Shown: positions 1-7,447, numbered from the stretch's first letter. The stretch is 37,494 nucleotides of DNA from Planctomycetota bacterium (GCA_021776775.1 JAJFFE010000064.1:1-37494), one strand, 5' to 3'. The notes: a model not told the origin generated them from the sequence alone. Program-made: numbers and translations.

Positions 1-321
1 AAGCGCCTCGATGTCGCGGCGGTGTTTTTCGACGCTATGGCACTTGTGCTTGGCTAGTAGCTCCTCCAACTTGCCGGGCCACTCGCCAACCTGTAGCGTC
101 TCGCAACCATAGGTCAGCCTGCCGTCCGGATAGTGTGTTGCGCTGTGTAGGTCGGTGACGACTTGGAAAACTAGGTGCGGCAGTTCGGCACCGCTCAGGT
201 CGGCACCGCGCAGGTCGGCCTTTTTCCCAGAAAGATCGCCCCATAGATAAGCCAGGTGCGGCGCATACCAAGTGAACTTGGCGAGGTGTTCGGGTATGTC
301 TGCTTTGCTAGTGGTCGTCAT
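1..321 (-). CDS. Pentapeptide-repeat-like phage protein, C-terminus cut by window edge
   Basis: Reading the minus strand from an ATG at 321 gives an open frame with no stop to base 1 (107 codons visible), so the gene runs off the left edge. Residues about 30-47 contain a short A-D-L-x-G-A-D-L-S-G-A-E-L run, the signature of pentapeptide repeats, but only two to three repeats are present, too few for a full beta-helix. After it comes a segment with TYGCETLQVGEW and KLEELLAKH, resembling the C-terminal half of other small phage pentapeptide-like proteins. The start overlaps the stop of the upstream gene (308-595) by 14 nt, so it belongs to the same minus-strand row. Role unknown. The frame is chosen over two others because of the repeat and the overlap. 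Confidence 0.7.
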   Translation of the reverse strand, partial: MTTTSKADIPEHLAKFTWYAPHLAYLWGDLSGKKADLRGADLSGAELPHLVFQVVTDLHSATHYPDGRLTYGCETLQVGEWPGKLEELLAKHKCHSVEKHRRDIEAL

Positions 322-595
322 CGCGCTTCCCCTCGGGCTTGGGAATGCTCTCGGCGCAGCCTTCGTAGCTCATGGTGCGAACCCAAATTGAGTCATCTTC
401 AAGCATTGTTGTTGCAGCCCTCCTGCGGCAATCCCCGGTTGCTTGCTTTGCGGTGTGAGCCCAAGCCCCACAATCCTTGCAATCCCGGTACTTGGGCAGG
501 GCGGTCTCCAGGGCGTTGGCGATGCGGAGAAGGGATGGATCGGGACCATGTGTGTACACAGGGGGTATATGGAACATGTATTCAAGTCTACTCAT
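308..595 (-). CDS. Small hypothetical protein with CxxC motif
   Basis: A 95-residue protein starting at an ATG that overlaps the upstream stop by 8 nt (ATGAGTAG). A longer in-frame start exists but would lie deep inside the upstream gene. It holds CKDCGAW followed by a further Cys about 11 residues on, which might bind a metal but is not a recognised zinc-finger pattern. The C-terminus is charged and ends in KRDDDH. No family was recognised. Its place in a row of tiny early genes suggests an accessory early protein. Confidence 0.6.
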   Translation of the reverse strand: MSRLEYMFHIPPVYTHGPDPSLLRIANALETALPKYRDCKDCGAWAHTAKQATGDCRRRAATTMLEDDSIWVRTMSYEGCAESIPKPEGKRDDDH

Positions 596-1622
596 CAGTC
601 TTTTCCTCCAGTGCTGCCCTTTGCTCGGCCCAGCCGCAGGTGCAAGGCTCCGAATCTCCGAACTCATACCCGGTGTATTCTTCACATGTGCCTAAATGCT
701 CCCCGTGCTTCAGCAGCAGGGACTCCAGGTCGGATATGCGGGCGATCACCAGCTTGCTCTGCGAAGGCTCGCGCACGGACCGGGTGGTCAAGCCCAAGGC
801 AAGGTCAACGAGCGACAACTCGGTCTGCTTCTCGTCGGCTTCGTTGAGGTTGACTTCGTAGCAATGCTTCCACCCGTACGCCAGAGCGACTGCCTTGTCC
901 CTCTCCCGCTCTGCTGCCTGGAGCTTGTCCTGCAAACCCTCAATCTTATCGCAGCACTCGTCGATAGAATATCCGAGTGAGCGGACGCTCGCTGCACGCC
1001 GCTCGGACTTCTCCTCGGACCTAACAGATTGGTCGATTGCCTGGTCCATGGTTGATTGCATGGAGGCGAGAGCTTCGGAAGCTTCCCCCCGACAGATCAA
1101 GCACTCATCGGAACCAGGACAGGCAGACTCTCCATGGAGAGTGCTTAGCTTCTCCTCCAGGTCGGATATGCGGGCGTCCTTTCGAGCGTGCTCTATGTGG
1201 TGGCGAATGTTTGCCCGATCAACATGCTGATAGGCTTCGACCTGCCGGTCGTTCCTGCGCTGTAGCGCGTCCCGCTCTCCCTCTGCTGCCTGGAGCTTCT
1301 CTTCGGCCTCTTCGAGCTTTCGATGCAACGCGAACGCTTCGTCTAGGAAGCACTGCACATCCTCTGGTGCGTTACCTCCGAATTCCCTGCTTACGTGTTG
1401 GCCCTTCATCGCCCTGGAAGCCAGAGCCAACATTCGGTGCATGTGGCGATTGGAACGCTCGGCCTTCTCCTCGGCCTCGCGCCGTTCGTCCCGGCACTGC
1501 ATGAGAGCGTTTGCTAGGGACTGGTTGCCTTCCTCGGCCTCGCGGAGCTGGGTGCGGAGGGAGTCGATAACGTCCTCGGGTTCAGGGCCGGGGTACTCGT
1601 GGGGATGCGGAGGGTGGCTCAC
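588..1622 (-). CDS. Long coiled-coil early protein
   Basis: A 344-residue protein starting at a GTG that overlaps the upstream TGA (GTGA). An ATG 60 nt further upstream is possible, but its extra residues lie inside the neighbouring gene in another frame. Most of the protein is Glu/Lys/Arg/Ala-rich heptad-like sequence (for example SLRTQLREAEEGNQ and KLEEAEEKLQAAEGERDALQ), predicting long coiled coils. There are Cys pairs near the middle (CPGSDECLICRG) and at the C-terminus (CEEY...CTCGW), which may be metal sites. Phage early regions often hold such coiled-coil proteins of unknown role. It continues the row with 1619-2104 upstream and 308-595 downstream. Confidence 0.7.
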   Translation of the reverse strand: MSHPPHPHEYPGPEPEDVIDSLRTQLREAEEGNQSLANALMQCRDERREAEEKAERSNRHMHRMLALASRAMKGQHVSREFGGNAPEDVQCFLDEAFALHRKLEEAEEKLQAAEGERDALQRRNDRQVEAYQHVDRANIRHHIEHARKDARISDLEEKLSTLHGESACPGSDECLICRGEASEALASMQSTMDQAIDQSVRSEEKSERRAASVRSLGYSIDECCDKIEGLQDKLQAAERERDKAVALAYGWKHCYEVNLNEADEKQTELSLVDLALGLTTRSVREPSQSKLVIARISDLESLLLKHGEHLGTCEEYTGYEFGDSEPCTCGWAEQRAALEEKTDE

Positions 1623-2104
1623 GGCTTCTCCCCCTCCTGCAAGGCGTCGAGGGCTTGGCGAAGAGCTGCAAGGGCATCCCACGCCTGGTTGTCTTCATGC
1701 AGCGGCTTGTAATCCTTAGCCCAGGGGAACTTATCCGCCGCCTCCTTCACCTTGGTCAGCGCGGCAACCTGTTTCTTCGCATCCACTAGCTCCCGGACCA
1801 TCTCGACGTAAGACCTGAAATCTTCTCCCTCGCCGTACTCTTCGTTGATGGCAGCGACCTGGGACTTTAGGCGAGCGTTCTCGTCTCCAAATTGATGCTC
1901 CAGCGAGCGAAGAGTTTGATTATGGGTACTAGCATCAAGTAGAAGGCGGTCCCGCTCCTCCACTACTGCGGCTAGGGCGGGGAGCAGGTCTTGCATCTCA
2001 ATTGCAACTCTCATGAACGGGAGTCCATGCGTTGCCTCTGCTTCAGCGTGCAACTCGCGCAGCATCTCGGCAGTGATCTCGGGCTTTGCTTTGCGTGTAT
2101 TCAT
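1619..2104 (-). CDS. Coiled-coil hypothetical protein
   Basis: A 161-residue protein. The ATG at 2104 shares one base with the upstream TAA (TAATG), which favours it over an upstream in-frame ATG inside the neighbouring gene. It begins MNTRKAKPEITAEML and is mostly helical and charged, with stretches such as AAVVEERDRLLLDA and LEHQFGDENARLKSQVA. The C-terminal part (PWAKDYKPLHEDNQAWDAL) is less regular. Function not recognised. It resembles the downstream gene in overall composition, so the two might act together. Confidence 0.65.
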   Translation of the reverse strand: MNTRKAKPEITAEMLRELHAEAEATHGLPFMRVAIEMQDLLPALAAVVEERDRLLLDASTHNQTLRSLEHQFGDENARLKSQVAAINEEYGEGEDFRSYVEMVRELVDAKKQVAALTKVKEAADKFPWAKDYKPLHEDNQAWDALAALRQALDALQEGEKP

Positions 2105-2343
2105 TAGAAGCAGGTGTTGCAGGTGCAGTGCGAGCGGTTTCCACCGGATGCAAGCGAGCCAGAAAGGCATAAAGAACTTCCGTCATGGCCTGGGCCGCTA
2201 CCCACCTGGCGTTGACAATCAGGGCAGTAAAAGCCCTTGAGGTAGTCGCACTTGGGGCACACTGGCTTGATGAGTTCGGGGTCTAGCTCTTCCTTGCATC
2301 TTCGGCATTCCTTGATCTCGGGCTTATCGGTGGGGGTGCTCAT
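2104..2343 (-). CDS. Small zinc-ribbon protein
   Basis: A 79-residue protein starting at an ATG that overlaps the upstream stop (ATGA). It has four Cys pairs in order: CRRC, CPKC, CPDC and a terminal CTCNTC, the spacing expected of one or two zinc ribbons. Such proteins usually bind nucleic acid or protein partners. No enzyme motif is visible. It sits in the dense small-gene row and probably has a regulatory or scaffolding role, which is inference only. Confidence 0.65.
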   Translation of the reverse strand: MSTPTDKPEIKECRRCKEELDPELIKPVCPKCDYLKGFYCPDCQRQVGSGPGHDGSSLCLSGSLASGGNRSHCTCNTCF

Positions 2344-2609
2344 TGGGGCACCTCGAAGATGTGCCAAACGAACGAGCCGCAGATGCAGGACCCAACGTGC
2401 AGACCAATGGGTTTAGGGGTCCCCGTGCCTCCAATCTCGAAACTAACGCTGTGCTCCTCCCGGTCGGTGTCCACTGCGAACCAAAGAACGGGACACTCCC
2501 CGTCCTGGGTTCCAACGTGAAGGACAGACCCTAAGCCGGGCGCCTCCACCTCGAACATGCCTCGACGCAGCTCGTGGTGCTCAACTGTTCGCTTCCAGAT
2601 TGACTTCAT
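2340..2609 (-). CDS. DUF7352-like small phage protein
   Basis: An 89-residue protein. The ATG overlaps the upstream stop by 4 nt. The order KSIWKRTVEHHELRRGMFEV, then ILHVG-like VLHVGTQDGECPVLWF, then a GTG motif (EIGGTGTPKP) and a C-terminal FVWHIFE matches my memory of the DUF7352 family of small phage proteins. In that family a similar N-terminal strand leads to 'VGxQ...W' and a final 'FVWHLFE'. Its function is unknown in the family. Family assignment is from recall of the pattern, not from a search. Confidence 0.65.
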   Translation of the reverse strand: MKSIWKRTVEHHELRRGMFEVEAPGLGSVLHVGTQDGECPVLWFAVDTDREEHSVSFEIGGTGTPKPIGLHVGSCICGSFVWHIFEVPQ

Positions 2610-3526
2610 TGCTCCCCCTCCACCCACTCGTGGGCACACTTCGGGCAGGTGTGCGTCCTTGCCAGCCTGTCAGCCTCGGCGCGCCTCTCCGCCTCTTCCT
2701 TGTCGAGCCTGGCTTGCTCCTCACGGGCTTGGCGATTCGACTCCTCGATCTGCGCGCGCCGCTCTTCCTCTTTGCACCTGACTCTCTCCAGCTCGATCTC
2801 AGCACGCTCCTTGCGGAGCTTCTCCTTCTCGGCGTCGATTTTGGCCTGATCTGCGCGGCGCTCTGCTGCCGCCTTCTCCTCGCGCTGGAGCTGCTCGGCC
2901 CGCAGCTTCTCAAGCTCTGCACGCTCGGCCTTGACCTTCGCGGCTTCCTCGTCGGCCTTGCGCTTTGCCTCAGCCTCTTCGGCTTCGCGCTTCGCCTTCT
3001 CTTGGGCCTCGGCCTTCTGGCGCTTCTCGTGGGCCTCTTGTGCCGCCACCAGCTCGGCCTCGAACTCCCCCAGCGTCATCGCCTCCAGCTCAAAGCTGGG
3101 CAACACGCGCCCGAGGCTACCGAGCAGCTCCGCCCGCCGCTCAAGCTCAGCCTTCGCCGCCTGGCGCTCCTCTTCCTTGATTCGCGCCTTCTCTTTGGCG
3201 ACAAGATCCTCCTCGGCTTGCAGGTGGTCCTCGATTGGCCGTAGCAAACTGGTCAGCCGCCTGGCTTCGCCGTCTACGCGCTTGCCGTACTCGAGCGCGT
3301 CCGCCTTCAGGGCCTTGCGCGTCTTCTCCACGGCAACCCTATGCGCCTTCACGGCCATGCGGGCGTTGTGGACGAGGGCGAGGGCTTCATGGTCGTCGAC
3401 CCCCTTGGTGCGCAGGGCTAGGCCCTCTTCGCGCATCTTCTCGATTGTCGCTTCGGTCAGATCGAACTTCGCCAAAGCTACCGGAATCGCCTCGACTAGC
3501 GTGGGATTGATGTCTTGGATGGTCAT
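2606..3526 (-). CDS. Recombination-associated coiled-coil protein with C-terminal zinc motif
   Basis: A 306-residue protein with its ATG at 3526, 9 nt after the previous stop. Residues 1-110 hold a conserved-looking region (KTRKALKADALEYGKRVDGE then LTSLLRPIEDHLQAEE) of the kind found in phage proteins encoded beside RecT/ERF genes (DUF1351-like). Residues 110-290 are an almost unbroken Glu/Lys/Arg/Ala coiled coil. The C-terminus ends in CPKCAHEW, half of a zinc ribbon. It may bridge or regulate recombination proteins, since the exonuclease/annealing pair lies 1.2 kb upstream on the same strand. The highly biased composition makes homology uncertain. Confidence 0.7.
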   Translation of the reverse strand: MTIQDINPTLVEAIPVALAKFDLTEATIEKMREEGLALRTKGVDDHEALALVHNARMAVKAHRVAVEKTRKALKADALEYGKRVDGEARRLTSLLRPIEDHLQAEEDLVAKEKARIKEEERQAAKAELERRAELLGSLGRVLPSFELEAMTLGEFEAELVAAQEAHEKRQKAEAQEKAKREAEEAEAKRKADEEAAKVKAERAELEKLRAEQLQREEKAAAERRADQAKIDAEKEKLRKERAEIELERVRCKEEERRAQIEESNRQAREEQARLDKEEAERRAEADRLARTHTCPKCAHEWVEGEQ

Positions 3527-3535
3527 AGTTTTTCT

Positions 3536-3754
3536 CTACTTGTGGGGGTTTGCTCTTACAGCGGAAAGGACTACTCCGCCGTCGCCGTAGCCGTCGCCGT
3601 AGCCGTCGCCGTAGCCGTAGCCGGAGCCGTAGCCGGAGCCGTAGCCGTCGCCGTAGCCGGAGCCGTAGCCGGAGCCGTAGCCGTCGCCGTAGCCGTCGCC
3701 GTCGCCGTAGCCGGAGCCGGAGCCGTAGCCGGAGCCGGAGAACTTCACTTCCAT
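3536..3754 (-). CDS. Gly-Tyr-Gly repeat protein (GSGYGDGYG)
   Basis: A 72-residue protein starting MEVKFSGSG. The ATG overlaps the upstream stop by 10 nt. Residues 6-60 are built almost only of Gly, Tyr, Ser and Asp in two-residue steps, written as GYGS and GYGD units, followed by a normal tail (VVLSAVRANPHK). The DNA is a tandem hexanucleotide array. I recall similar short Gly/Tyr/Asp-repeat proteins scattered in phage and prophage genomes, with no assigned role. The antisense frame would encode an Ala-Val repeat. I prefer the minus strand because of the overlap with both neighbours. Confidence 0.6.
   Translation of the reverse strand: MEVKFSGSGYGSGSGYGDGDGYGDGYGSGYGSGYGDGYGSGYGSGYGYGDGYGDGYGDGGVVLSAVRANPHK
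3577..3740. repeat. Tandem 6-bp array, variants GCCGTA / GCCGTC / GCCGGA
   Basis: About 27 hexanucleotide units of the form (GCCGTA)(GCCGTC or GCCGGA) run without interruption, encoding the Gly-Tyr-Gly-Asp/Ser array on the minus strand. Length variation by strand slippage is expected in such an array and would keep the frame. It has no spacers, so it is not CRISPR. Confidence 0.9.
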
Positions 3755-4104
3755 GACGACTCGTTGCAGGCGATCAACGCGACTACAGATCCAGACCCCG
3801 CGCAAAGGTCGGGGCACGAATCTAGGACGGTTTCCGGCAGGGGGCCTTCGCTTGCAAGTTGGCCCAAACCTTTAGTCGTGCCCCACTTCCGCACACACCT
3901 TGCGCCCTTGATGTGCAGGAACGGTCCGTCATAAGAGCACTCCCCCACAAACACCCAACCTCGATCTAAAATCGCGATTTGCAGCTTTGACGCGTAAGGG
4001 GTTCCGGCTGGACCTCTCTCGGCAGGCGCGTCGCAGGCTTCGCCAGAATCGTTGAGAAGTGATGTGGCCATTTGCTCGGCCAGAGCGTCGATTAGCTTGT
4101 TCAT
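3745..4104 (-). CDS. DUF6948-like phage protein
   Basis: A 119-residue protein with ATG at 4104. After a variable N-terminus, residues 40-119 carry LQIAILDRGWVFVGE, then the segment ARCVRKWGTTKGLGQLA, then GPLPETVLDSCPD and a terminal ALIACNESSW. That order (RGW-V-VG, RxWGTTxGLGxLA, TVLD, CNExxW) is what I remember of the DUF6948 family, common in phages, with unknown function. No Shine-Dalgarno sequence is obvious. It follows the tRNA-like gene by 42 nt and could share its transcript. Confidence 0.7.
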   Translation of the reverse strand: MNKLIDALAEQMATSLLNDSGEACDAPAERGPAGTPYASKLQIAILDRGWVFVGECSYDGPFLHIKGARCVRKWGTTKGLGQLASEGPLPETVLDSCPDLCAGSGSVVALIACNESSWK

Positions 4105-4146
4105 GAGTTGGCTTTGCTGTCGCCCGCCGGAGCGGCAAGCGTTGGA

Positions 4147-4228
4147 TGGTGGCGCTTCGAGGAGTCGAACCTCGCTCTTCCGGCCCCGAGGGGTAGTTCC
4201 GGCTGCTGCACCGTGGAGCTACAGCGCC
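4147..4228 (-). tRNA. tRNA-like gene with encoded CCA and abnormal anticodon arm
   Basis: Read on the minus strand, the acceptor arm pairs GGCGCT with AGCGCC (six pairs plus one G-A mismatch), followed by an A discriminator and an encoded CCA. The T arm is perfect: CGAGG-TTCGACT-CCTCG. A D-arm-like GCT...AGC with a GG in its loop follows TA at positions 8-9. Between the D and T arms the sequence does not fold into a normal five-pair stem with a seven-base loop: the best option has the loop ACTACCC with C instead of the invariant U at position 33. A CCCCTCGGGG palindrome sits there instead. It may be a divergent phage tRNA, one with an insertion, or a decayed copy. The amino acid is not assigned. 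Confidence 0.5.
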
Positions 4229-4649
4229 TTGTGGCTGGTGAGGTCGTTACGATTGCTGGACGCTGGCCGCGCCCGATTGAGAGAGGAGGTATCCACCCCG
4301 ATGTCGCCCTGGCCGCCACGACCTCTCGGACTGCTCGCGCCAGGTGTAAAGTGCGGGGAGAGCAACAAAGGGCCATGACTATGGAACCCCGACGCCCTCG
4401 CGGAACGCCGACTCTCCCCGCTGTAAGGTTCCCGCACCGCAGGCGCATCCCCTACGCGCCTCTCCGGCTGCATCCTGCACGTGTCGCTCGCCGACCGATT
4501 GGTCTTCCTGCCCCTAGTCAACGGCCAGGGGAAAACACATACGCAGCTCCACCAGGCGCGGAACCGATGTAGAGGCAACGGACCGCGCATCTAACCGAAT
4601 CGCCGTTGCGATCTCGGTGCGGGAATGGATTTTGAAAGAGCGGGAAGGT
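4229..4649. other. Gene-poor gap between tRNA-like gene and annealing-protein operon
   Basis: No convincing gene was found in about 420 nt. Open frames exist on both strands, but their translations are low-complexity Arg/Pro/Ser-rich and run through the tRNA-like gene. The stretch probably holds the promoter for the tRNA-like gene and the minus-strand row below it. A TTGACT hexamer occurs on the minus strand near 4518, but no good -10 partner was seen at normal spacing. The 9-mer CGGGGTTCC (minus strand, 4383-4391) also occurs in two other leader regions. Confidence 0.4.
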
Positions 4650-4682
4650 GGGGTGCCCGACCCGTGGGGAGCCGGACACCCC
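4650..4682 (-). terminator. Strong hairpin just after the annealing-protein gene
   Basis: A 12-bp stem (two G-U pairs) with a 9-nt loop: GGGGTGTCCGGC pairs with GTCGGGCACCCC on the minus strand. It begins 14 nt past the stop codon at 4696. The following bases are only moderately T-rich (ACCTTCCCGCTCTTTC), so it lacks a classical U-tract. It may be a factor-assisted terminator or an mRNA 3'-end stabiliser for the exonuclease/annealing operon. Confidence 0.5.
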
Positions 4683-4695
4683 GGAGGGAGAAGAG

Positions 4696-5781
4696 TTAGA
4701 AGAAGTCCCCTGTCTGCTCGTCGTCGGTTCCCAGCAAGTCCCCGGCGTCGTCGTGGTGCTCGTCTTGGTGCTGGACTTCCGTTTCCGGCTCTGCTTCCTG
4801 TTTCTCGGGCTCGGCTGCCCGGTCTTGGACTTCAACATCCGCCGCCTGGTTACCCGGATTCTGGGAATTCTCCCGAGAAGCGTTGGGGTCAATCGGCGCG
4901 TACCTGGACTTGGGGTCGTCTGCCATTGACACGTCGAAGTGGTCCTCACGGGTCGAGTTCCCGTCCTTGATCGAGTTGAAGACTCGACGAAGCTCCACGA
5001 GCTCTTCCTCGGTGACCAGCGACAGCTTGTGTCGTAGAAGCCCCTCGATCATCGACTTGTCCACCCCCTTGCCCTCGAACGCAATCAAGAGCTTGCGGAC
5101 AACATCCTCCATGGGCTGAGAATGCACGTCATCTCTTTGAGTGCGGCGAGACTCCGACAGTGCATCCTCCACGATGTCGGGGGGCAGGAGTTGCAGCAGC
5201 GCATTCCTTACCGCGATTGCTCCGTGCTTGTTGATTAGTTCGCGAAGGTCGCGCTCGTCCGGCTTGACCCACTTGTTCTTGCCGCTGGTTTCGCCAAGCT
5301 CGTCGGGGGAGCTGTCGCCATTGAAGCGCTTTCGCTGCACGAGCTTCCTGATCTTGAATTCGGACTCGACCTGGGTGTTGGTTTCGCAATCGAGAGCCCA
5401 CCCCATGCCGTGTACGGTGTCGTCGTCCACCGCGACAAGCCGAATGCCATACCGGAGATTCCCCCAGAGCCTAGCCAGCTCGCGAGCCAGCTTGACGGAC
5501 GGGCCGGAGACGCTGGCTCCACCCCTGGGAAACGAATACTCAGCGCCATCGGCAAACCTGGGGCGCTTGCAAGACTGCATGACGCGGGTGTATGCGCGGT
5601 CTTCGTCGCGCGGGAATCTCTTGGCGACAACGAAAGCCGCTTGGATTCCAGCCTCTTCTCGACCGACTGCGGCCAGGGCTCCGACATCTGAGCCGCGGGC
5701 CTGGATGTCCATGGTCCCCTGAAAGGGCCTGTCTTCCGTTTCGCGGGGCGCGACCGCCTTGGTTCCGTTTCCTTCACTCAT
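4696..5781 (-). CDS. Putative single-strand annealing recombinase (RecT/ERF-like)
   Basis: A 361-residue protein whose ATG shares one base with the exonuclease stop (TGATG), preceded by GAGG. Frames further upstream are inside the exonuclease gene. The core (about residues 45-235) contains RPRFADGAEYSFPRGG, SGPSVKLARELARLWGN, a beta-rich stretch HGMGWALDCETN, KLVQRK, and DERDLRELINKHGAIAVRNA ending LLPPDIVEDAL. I recall this pattern from phage proteins annotated as RecT-like annealing proteins. The C-terminal 80 residues are acidic, Glu/Gln/Asp-rich and end DDEQTGDFF, like the acidic tails of ssDNA-binding proteins. Its coupling to a RecE-type nuclease supports a role in strand annealing after end resection. 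The exact superfamily is uncertain. Confidence 0.7.
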   Translation of the reverse strand: MSEGNGTKAVAPRETEDRPFQGTMDIQARGSDVGALAAVGREEAGIQAAFVVAKRFPRDEDRAYTRVMQSCKRPRFADGAEYSFPRGGASVSGPSVKLARELARLWGNLRYGIRLVAVDDDTVHGMGWALDCETNTQVESEFKIRKLVQRKRFNGDSSPDELGETSGKNKWVKPDERDLRELINKHGAIAVRNALLQLLPPDIVEDALSESRRTQRDDVHSQPMEDVVRKLLIAFEGKGVDKSMIEGLLRHKLSLVTEEELVELRRVFNSIKDGNSTREDHFDVSMADDPKSRYAPIDPNASRENSQNPGNQAADVEVQDRAAEPEKQEAEPETEVQHQDEHHDDAGDLLGTDDEQTGDFF

Positions 5782-6695
5782 CAAATTGCCTCTCGTTTGT
5801 AGGGCGGCAGCCCTAAGTCTTCGAAGTCGCGCGGGTAGCCGGGCCACTGCCCTTCGTCCCGGCATCGCTTGAAAAGTTCCGTTGCGGCCTGGCACTCTCG
5901 CCGGCCCTGCTCGATTGCATCCGACCTGAGCGGATGCAGCGCGACCTTGAATGGCGCGACGCACTCGTACACGACGAAGAGCCATTGGGAGTGATCCTCC
6001 CCCGTCGAAGCCGTGAGCCCTTCGAGATAGTGTCCCGCCTGCATTTGCAGTTCGCGCTTGCCCAGGTCTCGGGCGAAGTTCGGACCCCATGCTCCGCCAC
6101 GCTGCCCCGCGCTCTTGAGGTCCACCGCGACAGGCCCGTCGGATCCGTAGTAGGTGCGGTCAATGCGTGCTCGCTTGCCCACGCCGTCTACGTCCCATGC
6201 GACCGACACCTCGGTAAGCCCCGGGCCCTGGAGGATGCGCTGCACGTACTCGTCTTCGCGGACGGCCTTAGAAACCTCGATCACGGCCTTGGCTTCGCTA
6301 AGCGCGAGCTGACCCTGGTTGTAGTCCCAGCCGACGACGAGCTTGGAGTCCGCGTGCGCCTGGGCGATGAATGCGTCGACCGCTTCCTTGTCCGCATTCT
6401 TCTTGCGCTTTGAATCCAGTGGCAGGATCGCGAACTCGGAATCGAACAGGTGCGGCTCGAGGATCGCGGTGTGCAATGCAGACCCGCGCACCATCGCCGC
6501 CGTCGGGGGTTCCCGCAGGCTCCGGTTGTGCATGAAGTCCGCTGGGGTGTTCGGGAGCTTGAGGTCGACCAGATCCGACCGGCTGATCCGGGAACTTGAG
6601 TGATAGACCTCGCTCGCCAGCTTCGGCAGATCCTCCCCGTCGTAGATGCCAGAGCGGGCCATCGGGTCGGTGTCTAGGACTTGAAGGCTCTTCAC
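5781..6695 (-). CDS. RecE-like PD-(D/E)XK exonuclease
   Basis: A 304-residue protein starting at GTG (6695) behind a G-rich Shine-Dalgarno region (GGGGGTGGGG). The N-terminus has the RecE/DUF3799-type pattern SSRISRSDLVDLKLPNTP then RGSALHTAILEP. The nuclease core follows: RARIDR with Asp179, then AVDLKSAG with Asp192 and Lys194 (the D-x-K of the PD-(D/E)XK fold), then the downstream helix QMQAGHYLEG. It would degrade one strand of duplex DNA from ends to make single-stranded tails for the annealing protein encoded directly downstream. The length fits the catalytic C-terminal domain of RecE alone, as usual in phages. Confidence 0.8.
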   Translation of the reverse strand: MKSLQVLDTDPMARSGIYDGEDLPKLASEVYHSSSRISRSDLVDLKLPNTPADFMHNRSLREPPTAAMVRGSALHTAILEPHLFDSEFAILPLDSKRKKNADKEAVDAFIAQAHADSKLVVGWDYNQGQLALSEAKAVIEVSKAVREDEYVQRILQGPGLTEVSVAWDVDGVGKRARIDRTYYGSDGPVAVDLKSAGQRGGAWGPNFARDLGKRELQMQAGHYLEGLTASTGEDHSQWLFVVYECVAPFKVALHPLRSDAIEQGRRECQAATELFKRCRDEGQWPGYPRDFEDLGLPPYKREAI

Positions 6696-6772
6696 GACCC
6701 CACCCCCTGAATAACCAGCCCGGCATCCGGTATGCTCCTGGCGAACCCCCTAGACCCCATTTGACGCTCGCT
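6696..6772. promoter_or_regulatory. Divergent intergenic region between recombination and membrane-gene units
   Basis: These 77 nt separate divergent starts at 6695 (minus) and 6773 (plus), so promoters for both sides are expected here or just inside the genes. No convincing -35/-10 pair with 16-18 nt spacing was seen. A GGGGTTC element on the minus strand (around 6744-6750) resembles elements in other leaders of this genome. Confidence 0.45.
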
Positions 6773-7432
6773 ATGACGTATAAGAGATCGAAGAAGAGAG
6801 GCCCCAGTGCAGATCAGATGCGCGAGAAAGCCGCAGGCATGTTTCGGATCGTGGGCTACCTGGCGTTGGTGTTTGCGGCGCTGTCCGCCATCCTCGGAAG
6901 TCAGGGGCCATCCGCAATCTGGGGTTGGCTCCTTACGAGCAACGTGCCCCTGACATTTCTTGCCATTGGGTTGACCTGCTTCGTGCTCATTCGCGCCGTA
7001 CGCTTCTCCCCATCCGATTGGCGTCAACGACGGAACGAGAGGAGGTTGGCAAGGTACGCAGAAGAAGACAAGTTCACGGTCTGCCCACCAAAGGATGCGC
7101 GCTTCGCGGCCTGGGTTTTGTCTGTGATTGGCCGCGCTGGAATGAAGTTGACTGGACTTCTTGCAGCTTTCGCGCTGCTGTGGGTCTTGGTTCTTGTCGG
7201 GCTCCACCTGTACTCGTCGCTCACAGAGGGCGTTGAGGACGCGCTCATTTCCGAACTCTTGCTTCGGAACATTCTCTTCTGGGTTCCTACCCTTGTGACC
7301 TTGGCGGGAATCTTCGCGATCCCCCTCTGGATGGGCTGCATGCTGAGGCTGGCGATCGAAAGGCACCTGCTCCTTAGCGACGTGCTCGATTCGCTGACTG
7401 CCGTCCCTGTTGACGATCAGGCGCCACGCTGA
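6773..7432 (+). CDS. Four-helix membrane protein of unknown function
   Basis: A 219-residue protein from ATG 6773. Hydrophobic segments: about residues 24-43 (VGYLALVFAALSAILG), 50-75 (VPLTFLAIGLTCFVLI), 123-146 (LLAAFALLWVLVLVGLHLY) and 165-195 (FWVPTLVTLAGIFAIPLWMG). The N-terminus is basic (YKRSKKRG), and the loop after segment 2 is basic, placing both in the cytoplasm. The opposite strand is also open, but its product is a low-complexity hydrophilic shadow. The gene stands alone on the plus strand with 7448-7822 behind it, away from lysis and structural genes. Superinfection exclusion or another lysogenic-conversion role is possible but unproven. Confidence 0.7.
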   Translation: MTYKRSKKRGPSADQMREKAAGMFRIVGYLALVFAALSAILGSQGPSAIWGWLLTSNVPLTFLAIGLTCFVLIRAVRFSPSDWRQRRNERRLARYAEEDKFTVCPPKDARFAAWVLSVIGRAGMKLTGLLAAFALLWVLVLVGLHLYSSLTEGVEDALISELLLRNILFWVPTLVTLAGIFAIPLWMGCMLRLAIERHLLLSDVLDSLTAVPVDDQAPR

Positions 7433-7447
7433 CGCCACCTGTTCGCC

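Noticed and set aside
35..271. Minus-strand 78-codon frame at the left edge
   Set aside because: Arg/Pro-rich translation; a neighbouring frame from ATG 321 contains the pentapeptide repeats and stays open to the edge.
3577..3740. CRISPR array
   Set aside because: The repeats are uninterrupted hexanucleotides without spacers and encode a Gly/Tyr protein.
4108..4572. Plus-strand 154-codon frame through the tRNA-like gene
   Set aside because: Low-complexity translation, no coupling to neighbours, and it runs antisense through the tRNA-like structure.
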